Assembly (NCBI GenBank): GCA_938029515.1
Contig: CALJAQ010000029.1
Location: 1 to 8,206 of the forward strand
Reading direction: 5' to 3'
Length of the DNA: 8,206 bases
Origin: an uncultured Nitrososphaerales archaeon
GTDB lineage: Archaea > Thermoproteota > Nitrososphaeria > Nitrososphaerales > JAAOZN01
Numbering within the stretch: the first letter of the stretch is position 1; the number at the start of each line of letters is the position of its first letter. Made by a program: the position numbers and the translations under genes. This document shows, piece after piece, positions 1-5,933 of this stretch. Under the pieces are notes generated by a model. That model had not been told where the DNA came from and searched no databases. It was given only the letters and a program-made list of their open reading frames with translations.

Positions 1-347
1 TCATTGGCTATTCTAGGCGTGTCAGACTCTCCTCCAATGTCAACCTTAAGCTTAACATCAACTCCATTATAAGAGAGCCAGCTGTTAAGAACCTTCTTAA
101 ACCTAGACAGGTAGGAGCCAGCCTTGCCCTCACGCTCCATACGCCTAATAAAGTCTGTGAAGTCGTCCCTGAAAGCCTTGGTCCTGGCTACCTTAAGAAT
201 AGCCTTAGGATCAGTCCTGTTTAACTCACAGTAAAAACCTAAAGTCCTAAGGTATACAGTCGCAGTGACAATATATTTAGCGGCCAAATTATCAAACCAA
301 CGCTTGACATCCGCGTCCATGAGCAGATAAGCGTACTTAGCCCTCAT
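1..347 (-). CDS. Tyrosine-type site-specific recombinase/integrase, N-terminal part (runs off the window)
   Basis: At least 115 codons are open from ATG at 347 to the left edge; the C-terminus is outside the window. The translation begins MRAKYAYLLMDADVKRWFDN and contains segments such as TATVYLRTLGFYC, RRMEREGKAGSY and FKKVLNSWLSYNG. This resembles the helical N-terminal core-binding (SAM-like) domain of archaeal phage-type integrases. The catalytic domain (R..H-x-x-R..Y) is not visible, so activity cannot be judged. An in-frame TGA at 354-356 and the lack of another start in between fix the ATG. GATGGTG sits just before it and could act as a ribosome binding site. The gene lies 54 nt beyond the 3' end of tRNA-Val in the same orientation, as integrases often do beside their attachment site. 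Family membership comes from sequence resemblance; the element itself is inferred. Confidence 0.72.
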   Translation of the reverse strand, partial: MRAKYAYLLMDADVKRWFDNLAAKYIVTATVYLRTLGFYCELNRTDPKAILKVARTKAFRDDFTDFIRRMEREGKAGSYLSRFKKVLNSWLSYNGVDVKLKVDIGGESDTPRIAN

Positions 348-387
348 ACACCATCAATATGAGAAGCATGTTCCAGTTAAGGATTTG

Positions 388-401
388 CTTAAAAATTTAA
401 G
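388..401. repeat. Perfect 6-2-6 inverted repeat at the tRNA 3' flank
   Basis: On the plus strand CTTAAA, AA, TTTAAG form a perfect inverted repeat that abuts the last base of the tRNA gene at 402. Read on the minus strand it is CTTAAATTTTTAAG, with a T5 run just after the tRNA. It could serve as the tRNA terminator, as a TATA element for the integrase (centre about 47 nt upstream of its ATG), or as part of a recombination site. The sequence does not choose between these. Confidence 0.4.
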
Positions 402-475
402 TGGGCCGGGCCGGATTTGAACCGGCGACCTTCGCCGTGTGAGAGCGACGTCCTGCCGAGCTAGACTACCGGCCC
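402..475 (-). tRNA. tRNA-Val, anticodon CAC
   Basis: Read on the minus strand, a full 74-nt cloverleaf folds. The acceptor stem GGGCCGG pairs perfectly with CCGGCCC. The D arm is closed by GTC/GAC and has the conserved GG in its loop. The anticodon stem is TCGCT/GGCGA with loop CTCACAC, giving anticodon CAC (genomic 439-441). The variable loop is AGGTC. The T arm is GCCGG/CCGGC with loop TTCAAAT. The discriminator base is A. CCA is not encoded (A is followed by CTTAAA) and there is no intron. It decodes GUG valine codons. The tRNA 3' end faces the integrase gene, so this gene is the likely integration target and its 3' part the likely attachment sequence. Confidence 0.96.
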
Positions 476-513
476 ATGCTTTTTGTAACCTTTGTTGATA
501 GGTTTGACTATTT

Positions 514-527
514 GAGTTTTATTTCCC
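514..527 (-). promoter_or_regulatory. Candidate TATA box for tRNA-Val
   Basis: On the minus strand GGGAAATAAAACTC lies about 40-50 nt upstream of the mature tRNA 5' end. It resembles an archaeal BRE plus TATA element with room for a short 5' leader. The surroundings are AT-rich, so the assignment is tentative. Confidence 0.35.
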
Positions 528-543
528 TTTTCGTTAGATGATG

Positions 544-556
544 CTTTTTAAAAAAG
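544..556 (-). terminator. T-rich terminator candidate for the L40e gene
   Basis: On the minus strand CTTTTTTAAAAAG begins about 43 nt after the L40e stop codon. It has a T6 run and is almost self-complementary. Archaeal RNA polymerase commonly terminates at T-runs, and this one lies between L40e and the next gene on the same strand, tRNA-Val. Confidence 0.4.
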
Positions 557-598
557 GATTTGCAGATGGGCAGATTTGGTTTAGTTTGTACGCTTATT

Positions 599-766
599 CT
601 ACTTCTTGGCTCCTAGTGCTCTGTTTTTGAGTCTTAGGTCTTCGCTGCGGCATTTTCTGCATCTGGTTGCGGTTATAGGGTTCCTTTTTCCGCATCTAAG
701 GCATATTTTGAAGAAGAGTTTACGCTTTTGGGCTAGCTGCTTTTTTACCGCATCTGTTATAGGCAT
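599..766 (-). CDS. rpl40e: Large-subunit ribosomal protein L40e
   Basis: This 55-codon frame starts at ATG 766 and ends at TAG 601-599. The protein starts [20 protein letters not shown] and is rich in Lys and Arg. It carries two CxxC pairs, C22-x2-C25 and C36-x2-C39, separated by ten residues, and ends [10 protein letters not shown]. Size, basic composition and this zinc knuckle are those of archaeal L40e, a 50S protein that in eukaryotes is made fused to ubiquitin; here it stands alone. GGGGGT (771-776 on the minus strand) four bases before the ATG is a strong Shine-Dalgarno-like sequence and supports this start. The gene is divergent from the dehalogenase-like gene at 856. A TTG-initiated frame on the opposite strand over 606-791 is its shadow. 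Confidence 0.9.
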   Translation of the reverse strand: MPITDAVKKQLAQKRKLFFKICLRCGKRNPITATRCRKCRSEDLRLKNRALGAKK

Positions 767-820
767 CTGCACCCCCTTCCCTGCAAGCTGACTCTGAGTA
801 TTTCTATTTTACGACCCATA

Positions 821-834
821 ATGCTTAATATTAT
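821..834. promoter_or_regulatory. AT-rich promoter element between divergent genes (TATA box of the 856 gene)
   Basis: ATGCTTAATATTAT contains CTTAATATTA (824-833), centred about 27 nt upstream of the ATG at 856. That spacing would place transcription start at or next to the start codon. Read on the minus strand, TAATATTAAG could also drive L40e with a leader of about 36 nt that includes its Shine-Dalgarno sequence. A second option for L40e is the AT-rich stretch at 801-810. Confidence 0.45.
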
Positions 835-855
835 TGGCGTAGGTTGTTAATCAGA

Positions 856-2013
856 ATGGAGCCAACTTACTCCCCTTATATTATCGGTGAGCTTCAGAGG
901 TTTGATCAACGCTACACAGTCTTCTCTAGGGCGCGTTGGGAGGAGGGTTTGATGAGGTTGAAGGAGATGCAGACAGAGATCTCTACAGCTAAGATGAATC
1001 GAGGGGTGAAGGGTTTTGCTCAGCTGGAGCAGGCTCTTAGAGACGCTTCTTGGTATGTTGAACGCTGCTTCGGCAGATCTGCGAGCGGTTTGGCTAACCG
1101 TGGGCTTTACAGCTGGTGCTCTCAGGATCCGGCTAACGGTAGGTATCTGGGTAGGAGGGCTGCGGTGTCTCCGGAGGAGGCGTCGTTTAGGGTGAAGTAT
1201 GCTGCTAAGCTCTTTGGTGCAGACTTGGTTGGTGTCTGTATGTTGAATCGAAGTTGGCTTTACTCAAAGATCTACGATTGGGAGAGGGGGGAGAGTGTAG
1301 ATGTTGATACGCTTATTTCAGAGGATTATCGGTATGCGGTTGTGCTCGCTGTTGAGATGGATTATGAGGCTCTGAGAACCGCTCCCTCTGTTGCTGGCGC
1401 GGCGACTGGGCTTGGTTACTCACGCATGGCTTTCGTAGCAAGTATGGTCGCTGAGTTCATAAGATGCTTGGGCTACAAGGCTATACCTCTTGGGAACGAT
1501 GTAGCGTTAAGTATACCTATAGCGGTAGATGCTGGTTTGGGTGAACTAGGTAGGAACGGTCTGCTCATAACCCCTGAATACGGCCCTAGAGTTAGGCTGT
1601 GTAAGGTGTTGACAGATCTGCCTCTTAAGCCTGATGAGCCTGTAGATTTCGGTGTCCAAGCCTTTTGCGAGGTTTGTAGGAAGTGCGCTGAGAAGTGTCC
1701 ATCAGGAGCGATAAGCATGGGCGCTCGCTCTGAGTGGGTTGATAAGCTTTCAAGTAGTAGGGGTGTGTTGAAGTGGCCTATAGATCCTATAAAATGCTAT
1801 AGGTTCTGGTGCGCTAACGGTTTAGACTGCTCCATCTGCATATCAGTATGCCCATTCAACAAACCTAATACAGCCGTACATAAGGCTGCTCGTTGGTTTG
1901 TGAAGCATGCTCCCCCGTTAAATCGCATATTGGTTTGGCTTGACGATGCGCTAGGCTACAGTAGGCAGATAGATATAGACACTTTTTGGGGGAAGGTTAG
2001 GGCAAGATTTTAA
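856..2013 (+). CDS. Reductive-dehalogenase-like iron-sulfur protein, no Tat signal
   Basis: The protein has 385 residues from ATG 856; a TTG at 844 in the same frame would add four. The C-terminal third carries a double [4Fe-4S] module: C271-x2-C274-x2-C277-x3-C281-P, then C314, C325-x2-C328-x3-C332-P. Segments such as GAATGLGYSRMAFVASMVAE, GLGELGRNGLLITP and GPRVRL before the clusters, and the end PLNRILVWLDDALGYSR, match the reductive dehalogenase (RdhA) family rather than epoxyqueuosine reductase QueG; both families use corrinoid and Fe-S clusters. No twin-arginine leader, hydrophobic N-terminus or neighbouring rdhB-type anchor is seen, so a cytoplasmic, non-respiratory enzyme is inferred. 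Cobalamin use is a family property, not visible here. The substrate is unknown and organohalide activity is not shown. It lies between L40e and S26e genes. A TATA-like box 27 nt upstream supports the ATG. Confidence 0.8.
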   Translation: MEPTYSPYIIGELQRFDQRYTVFSRARWEEGLMRLKEMQTEISTAKMNRGVKGFAQLEQALRDASWYVERCFGRSASGLANRGLYSWCSQDPANGRYLGRRAAVSPEEASFRVKYAAKLFGADLVGVCMLNRSWLYSKIYDWERGESVDVDTLISEDYRYAVVLAVEMDYEALRTAPSVAGAATGLGYSRMAFVASMVAEFIRCLGYKAIPLGNDVALSIPIAVDAGLGELGRNGLLITPEYGPRVRLCKVLTDLPLKPDEPVDFGVQAFCEVCRKCAEKCPSGAISMGARSEWVDKLSSSRGVLKWPIDPIKCYRFWCANGLDCSICISVCPFNKPNTAVHKAARWFVKHAPPLNRILVWLDDALGYSRQIDIDTFWGKVRARF

Positions 2014-2048
2014 TCTAACATTACTCTGCTAGTTGTGGAGTAGAGAAG

Positions 2049-2324
2049 ATGCCTAAGAAGAGGAAGAGCCGTGGAAGATCTAAGGGCGGCAAAGGTAGAT
2101 CTGATTTCATCCACTGCAGCAACTGTGGGCAGCTCATACCACGGGATAAAGCTAAGAAGGTAACTTCGAGAATAAGTCTAGTTGAACCAACCTTGGCTAA
2201 GGAGCTGAAATCCGCTGGAGCCTATATAGCAGCCCCCAAGACGATAAAATACTACTGTGTGTCTTGCGCAGTTCACTACGGCTTGGTTAAAGTAAGGGCT
2301 AGAGAGGAGAGGCGCTTCAGATAG
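2049..2324 (+). CDS. rps26e: Small-subunit ribosomal protein S26e
   Basis: This 91-residue basic protein begins MPKKRKSRGRSKGGKGRSDF and has two zinc-ligand pairs, CSNC near residue 23 and CVSC near residue 70, as in the S26e family. S26e is a 30S protein shared by eukaryotes and TACK/Asgard-type archaea and missing from Euryarchaeota, which makes this gene the best taxonomic marker in the window. GGAG at 2037-2040 lies eight bases before the ATG. The gene starts 35 bp after the dehalogenase-like gene, so it may be co-transcribed, or use an AT-rich element near 2007-2016. It converges on the phosphatidyltransferase gene with one base between the two stop codons. Confidence 0.93.
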   Translation: MPKKRKSRGRSKGGKGRSDFIHCSNCGQLIPRDKAKKVTSRISLVEPTLAKELKSAGAYIAAPKTIKYYCVSCAVHYGLVKVRAREERRFR

Positions 2325-2325
2325 T

Positions 2326-2904
2326 TTACAGAGGCTTTTTCAAAGCGTTTACAACGTGTACGAATCTGTGGATATAAGTTGCTAGAGCTAACACTAAGAC
2401 TAGGAGCACGCCTAAATAGACGAAGCCTAAAATGCTTAGTGCGGCCAAGACGGTAATCCTCTCAGCCCTCTCACCGACGCCTACACCAAATACTCTAACA
2501 CCAAGAGCCTCACCTCTAGCCCTTGAGTAGCTGACAAGCAGCGAAAATGAGAGTGTTAAAAGGACTATAAGTGGTGGAGCATATCCACCTACCATCACAC
2601 CTGTAAATATAACCACCTCCGCAAGCCTATCTAGGGTTGAGTCTAGAAAAGCTCCTTGATTAGAAGCTCTATTGGTTGCTCGTGCGACTGCCCCGTCAAC
2701 TACATCCAAGAAACCTGAGATCAAGAGCGTGAAACCTGCGTATGCTGCTGGGTAGGTGCTCGAAGACGCGTAGAAGTATGCTGAGGCGACTGAGGCTAAT
2801 AGGCTTAAGGCGGTCCATCCTGATGGCGGTATTTGCGTCTTGGCAGCTGCTGCACCCATCTTCGCTGTTAGAGGCTCTAGGATTCGGCGCAGCTTATTGA
2901 GCAT
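2326..2904 (-). CDS. CDP-alcohol phosphatidyltransferase, probably archaetidylinositol-phosphate synthase
   Basis: This 192-residue membrane protein carries the complete signature of the CDP-alcohol phosphatidyltransferase family, D-x2-D-G-x2-A-R-x8-G-x3-D-x3-D: D67, D70, G71, A74, R75, G84, D88 and D92. These residues bind the divalent metal and the CDP-lipid. Hydrophobic stretches around 31-46, 53-66, 95-107, 111-125 and 148-176 fit the usual multi-helix fold; the first ~25 residues look amphipathic. In archaea, proteins of this size commonly join CDP-archaeol to myo-inositol phosphate. Glycerol- or serine-phosphate-using relatives share the motif, so the acceptor is inferred. Start ATG 2904 is preceded by GATGGTGAT and a TATA-like box 28 nt upstream. 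It is convergent with S26e and divergent from the small zinc protein. Confidence 0.85.
   Translation of the reverse strand: MLNKLRRILEPLTAKMGAAAAKTQIPPSGWTALSLLASVASAYFYASSSTYPAAYAGFTLLISGFLDVVDGAVARATNRASNQGAFLDSTLDRLAEVVIFTGVMVGGYAPPLIVLLTLSFSLLVSYSRARGEALGVRVFGVGVGERAERITVLAALSILGFVYLGVLLVLVLALATYIHRFVHVVNALKKPL
2334..2346 (+). terminator. Possible weak terminator after S26e
   Basis: GCTTT-TTC-AAAGC is a perfect 5-3-5 inverted repeat with a T5 run, ten bases after the S26e stop. It lies inside the last codons of the convergent gene, so it may be coincidental. Confidence 0.25.
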
Positions 2905-2925
2905 ATCACCATCTTACCTACTTCT

Positions 2926-2938
2926 AAGTTATATATTC
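2926..2938. promoter_or_regulatory. Shared TATA element between divergent genes
   Basis: AAGTTATATATTC is the only clear AT-rich promoter-like block in the 64-bp gap. Its TTATATAT core (2929-2936) centres 28 nt upstream of the minus-strand ATG at 2904. It also lies about 37 nt upstream of the plus-strand TTG at 2969. One near-symmetric TATA could serve both genes. Confidence 0.5.
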
Positions 2939-2968
2939 GTCTGTTCAACCTGCCTGCTGGCGAATCTT

Positions 2969-3175
2969 TTGGGCAAGGTTGAGCGGGGTGTTAAATGTAG
3001 TGTCGAAGGATGCGGCGGAGACGCTGAACGCTCTATCAGTATGGATAAGGTACTGGGCACAGGTCTTAAGGTTATGGGAGAGGGTAGAAGAGTCTATCTC
3101 TGCAGCCAACACTATAAAGCTTGGAAGAAGGCTACCAAGAAGGATAGAGAGTTAGATAGGGCGAGGTTCATTTGA
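2969..3175 (+). CDS. Small conserved-looking putative zinc-binding protein, unknown function
   Basis: From TTG 2969 this encodes 68 residues. Four potential zinc ligands stand in two pairs, C10-x4-C15 and C45-x2-H48, and the tail is strongly charged (KAWKKATKKDRELDRARF). I do not recognise a named family; the layout suggests a small treble-clef or zinc-ribbon-like protein that may bind nucleic acid, which is inference. The open frame continues upstream to ATG 2840, but that would place 43 residues inside the divergent phosphatidyltransferase gene and upstream of the TATA element, so the later TTG is preferred. No ATG or GTG start is available in frame after the TATA box and before the first Cys. 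thrS follows 48 bp later on the same strand. Confidence 0.65.
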   Translation: MGKVERGVKCSVEGCGGDAERSISMDKVLGTGLKVMGEGRRVYLCSQHYKAWKKATKKDRELDRARFI

Positions 3176-3186
3176 TCCGTTGAGGA

Positions 3187-3199
3187 AAACCTATAATCT
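3187..3199 (+). promoter_or_regulatory. TATA-like promoter of thrS
   Basis: AAACCTATAATCT, in the gap after the small zinc protein, has its TATAAT centred about 29 nt upstream of the thrS ATG. Transcription would start within a few bases of the start codon. Confidence 0.45.
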
Positions 3200-3223
3200 T
3201 AGCTAGCTGTAAGGCTGGCTGGG

Positions 3224-5077
3224 ATGAAGATACTGCAGCTGCACGCAGATTACATAGAATATGAGCCGATAAGAAGAGAGATTGAAGCCGCTGAAGAAGC
3301 TGAGCAGAGAACCTACCGCTTTGAGGACATAGTGGTGCTCTTTACAGCGGTCGAAGAAGGGGATAACGAAGGAGTAGTATCGCAAGCGGTTACTTCAACA
3401 AACGAGGCGCTTCGAAACTTAGGTGCAGATAAAATACTCATCTACCCCTACGCGCACCTCAGCAGCAACTTAGCCCCACCGACCCAAGCCCTTAAACTTA
3501 TCAAGAAGATGGTGGAAGACTTCACATCACTTGGGGTAAAGGTTAGCCAAGCACCTTTCGGATGGAACAAAGCATTCAACATCAAGGTAAAAGGGCATCC
3601 ACTTGCCGAGCAGTCTAGGTCGATTAAAGCAGCGTCAACCAGTGAAGCAGTTCCACAAGCTATAAAGGCGGAGGAGAAGCTCGTCTCAAGATGGTATATA
3701 GTCGACGCAGAAGGCAACCTAATACCAGTAGACAAATTCGACTTCACTGACCATAAGCAGCTCAAACAGTTAACAGACTACGAAGTAGCGAAGAGCAGAG
3801 CTGTGCAGCAAGAGCCGCCACATGTTGAGCTGATGAGTAGGCTTGGATTAGTCGGATACGAACCTGGCTCTGACGTAGGTAACCTTAGGTTTTATCCGAA
3901 GGGTAGGTTGGTTAAGGCGCTTCTTGAAAGGTATGTCTCTCAAATGGTTCATGAGTATGGTGGCGTTGAAGTTGAAACACCTATAATGTATGATTTGAAG
4001 CACCCTGCCTTATCTGACTACCTTAACAGATTCCCAGCACGGCAGTATATTGTTAGGTCTGAGGGTAAAGACCTCTTTCTGAGGTTCAGCGCCTGCTTCG
4101 GTCAGTTTCTCATAGCTAAGGATGCTCAGATATCGTATAAGCATCTACCCCTCAGGCTCTACGAGCTCACAAGATACAGTTTTAGGAGGGAGAAGAGCGG
4201 TGAACTTGTCGGTTTAAGGAGGTTAAGAGCATTCACGATGCCTGATTGCCACGCGTTCTGTAGGGATCTAGATCAAGCTAAGGTTGAGGCGGTAGAAAGG
4301 TTCAAGCTCTCAATGAAGGTTCTAGCGGGAATAGGTTTAACTAAGGATGACTATGAGCTCGCGATCAGAGCTACCGAGGACTTCTATAATGAGAATAAGC
4401 AGTTCATCACAGAATTAGTTCGCATCCTAGGTAAACCAGCTCTACTAGAGATGTGGAGCGAACGCTTCTTCTACTTCGTCTTCAAATGGGAGTTCAACTT
4501 TATCGATAACTTAAGCAAGGCCTCAGCCCTATCTACAGATCAGATCGATGTTGAAAACGCGAAACGCTACGGCATACAGTATATGGCTGAAGACGGTGTG
4601 ATGAAGTACCCTCTTATACTCCACAACTCACCTTCAGGAGCTATAGAGCGCTGCATCTACGTGCTTCTCGAGAAAGCGTATAGGGTAGCGCAGAAAGGTG
4701 AGACACCCACTCTACCAGTCTGGCTCTCTCCAACTCAGGTTAGGTTCATACCTACAGTTGGAAGGTATATTGAAGACACCCTAGCTTTAGCCGTGAATAT
4801 GAGTAAGTGTTGCGTGCGGTGTGATGTTGATGATAGAGAAGAGACGGTGCAGAAGAGGGTGAGGGATGCTGAGAAGGAGTGGGTTCCATACATCGTCGTC
4901 TACGGAGAGAAGGAAGCTACTTCGAATACGCTCTTGGTTAGAGATAGAGTAGGTAGGACGGTAAAGCAGATGAGTGTAGAAGAGTTGCTAACCCTTATAC
5001 GAAATCAGACAGAGGGTAAACCCTTCCTACCCCTACCCCTACCGACCCTACTGAGCCAGAGACCCTACTTCACATAG
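3224..5077 (+). CDS. thrS: Threonyl-tRNA synthetase, archaeal type with N-terminal editing domain
   Basis: The enzyme has 617 residues and charges tRNA-Thr in the cytoplasm. Residues 1 to ~145 form the archaeal editing domain, related to D-aminoacyl-tRNA deacylase, which removes mischarged serine; PYAHLSS (H78), PFGWNKAF (K116) and KGHPLAE are its hallmarks. Residues ~200-500 form the class II catalytic domain. Motif 2 begins near SFRREKSGE (R321/R322), motif 3 is near NSPSGAIER (R476), and C291, H343 and H467 match the catalytic zinc ligands of the family. From ~510 comes the anticodon-binding domain (LSPTQVRFIP, DVDDREETVQKR). It is not split into editing and catalytic genes, unlike some crenarchaea. 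The tail is Pro/Leu-rich from a short ACCCCT repeat in the DNA. The last 8 bp overlap the 3' end of convergent speB. Confidence 0.96.
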   Translation: MKILQLHADYIEYEPIRREIEAAEEAEQRTYRFEDIVVLFTAVEEGDNEGVVSQAVTSTNEALRNLGADKILIYPYAHLSSNLAPPTQALKLIKKMVEDFTSLGVKVSQAPFGWNKAFNIKVKGHPLAEQSRSIKAASTSEAVPQAIKAEEKLVSRWYIVDAEGNLIPVDKFDFTDHKQLKQLTDYEVAKSRAVQQEPPHVELMSRLGLVGYEPGSDVGNLRFYPKGRLVKALLERYVSQMVHEYGGVEVETPIMYDLKHPALSDYLNRFPARQYIVRSEGKDLFLRFSACFGQFLIAKDAQISYKHLPLRLYELTRYSFRREKSGELVGLRRLRAFTMPDCHAFCRDLDQAKVEAVERFKLSMKVLAGIGLTKDDYELAIRATEDFYNENKQFITELVRILGKPALLEMWSERFFYFVFKWEFNFIDNLSKASALSTDQIDVENAKRYGIQYMAEDGVMKYPLILHNSPSGAIERCIYVLLEKAYRVAQKGETPTLPVWLSPTQVRFIPTVGRYIEDTLALAVNMSKCCVRCDVDDREETVQKRVRDAEKEWVPYIVVYGEKEATSNTLLVRDRVGRTVKQMSVEELLTLIRNQTEGKPFLPLPLPTLLSQRPYFT

Positions 5078-5933
5078 AAGCAAGCGCGATGAGAAGAGCA
5101 AGAACCTTGGCTGCTAAGGTTGCTGATGAACCACTATCTGCAATCGGAGCCAGCTCAACGATATCGAAGCCCAAGAGTCTGCAACCCTTTAAAGCGGTTA
5201 AAACGGTGAGCAGCTCACGTGAAGTTAAACCTCCTGGCTCAGGGTTCCCTACAGCTGGTGCATACGCTGGGTCTACGACATCTAAATCGACGCTGACATA
5301 TACGCTTTTTTGACCTACGGTTGATTTAACCTCCTTCACATACTCCTCGAGAGAGGTGTCTTGAGGAGGCGGTATAATCTTCACCTTTCTCCTCTCAGCG
5401 TACTTCCATTCTTCCTTCGAAGCTGCCCTTGCACCTATAACTATAGCTTCTGCAGGAGCTTCTTCCTCCAGCAGTCTTCTAAGATAGGTTGCGTGGCTAA
5501 GCCTCAGGTCTGCAAATTCATCTCTTAAATCGAGGTGGGCATCAAAGATGAGTAAGGAAGCACCCTTCATAGCTGCGTATGAGGCGTAGGTGAGTGTATG
5601 CTCGCCTCCAAGTATAGCTGGTACCTTATTCATCTGCCTCAACTCCTCAGTAACCCTCTGCACAGCCACCACCATGCTCTGCACACTACCTGTTTGCTTG
5701 AGGTTACCTAGATCTTCTATACACACCTTCTCCAAATCGACATCAAATTCTCTAAAGTAGACCTCGACGTTAAGGAAAGCATCTCTTATAGCATTCGGAG
5801 CGAATCGTGAACCTGAGCGGTACGTTGAAGTTGCATCAAAAGGCACACCAAAGACGCTTACTTTCGGCGTCTGATCTTTCAAGATATTACTTATATTTGG
5901 AGCAGAGGTGAGCCAGAGGTCGCTGTAGCTCAC
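5070..5933 (-). CDS. speB: Agmatinase-family ureohydrolase
   Basis: The 287-residue protein belongs to the arginase/agmatinase family, which hydrolyses guanidino groups to release urea with a two-manganese centre. All expected metal ligands are present: H112 (GGEHT), D131, H133 and D135 (DAHLD), D216 and D218 (SVDLDVVDP). H147 and E260 (DIVELAP) fit the other conserved active-site positions. The start is GTG 5933, which overlaps the dys stop codon as GTGA, so translation is probably coupled and depends on the upstream gene. Possible substrates are agmatine (giving putrescine), N1-aminopropylagmatine (giving spermidine, as in some thermophilic archaea), or a guanidino-modified aIF5A intermediate. 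The coupling with deoxyhypusine synthase makes the polyamine/hypusine context firm; the exact substrate is not determined. Confidence 0.88.
   Translation of the reverse strand: MSYSDLWLTSAPNISNILKDQTPKVSVFGVPFDATSTYRSGSRFAPNAIRDAFLNVEVYFREFDVDLEKVCIEDLGNLKQTGSVQSMVVAVQRVTEELRQMNKVPAILGGEHTLTYASYAAMKGASLLIFDAHLDLRDEFADLRLSHATYLRRLLEEEAPAEAIVIGARAASKEEWKYAERRKVKIIPPPQDTSLEEYVKEVKSTVGQKSVYVSVDLDVVDPAYAPAVGNPEPGGLTSRELLTVLTALKGCRLLGFDIVELAPIADSGSSATLAAKVLALLIALASM

Noticed and set aside
606..791. Plus-strand TTG-initiated frame of 61 codons
   Set aside because: It is antisense to the L40e gene, starts with TTG without a binding site, and its protein resembles nothing; the minus-strand frame has zinc motifs and a strong Shine-Dalgarno sequence.
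844..855. TTG 844 as start of the dehalogenase-like gene
   Set aside because: ATG 856 is twelve bases later in frame and sits about 27 nt from the TATA-like box; the TTG has no better support.
1473..1718. Minus-strand frame inside the dehalogenase-like gene
   Set aside because: It lies wholly opposite a gene with clear motifs, and its protein has no recognisable features.
856..2013. Epoxyqueuosine reductase (QueG) as the identity of the Fe-S protein
   Set aside because: The GLGELGRNGLLITP and C-terminal GYS-type segments fit RdhA-like proteins better, and no queuosine gene is nearby; relation to QueG remains at superfamily level.
2840..2968. N-terminal extension of the small zinc protein from ATG 2840
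   Set aside because: It would overlap the start of the divergent phosphatidyltransferase, lie upstream of the shared TATA element, and add a hydrophobic Ser/Leu stretch that looks like antisense translation.
3203..3765. Two minus-strand frames opposite the 5' part of thrS
   Set aside because: They are antisense shadows of the conserved editing domain, with no start context or motifs.
5089..5313. Plus-strand frame opposite speB
   Set aside because: It is the antisense of the conserved ureohydrolase C-terminus; nothing supports it.
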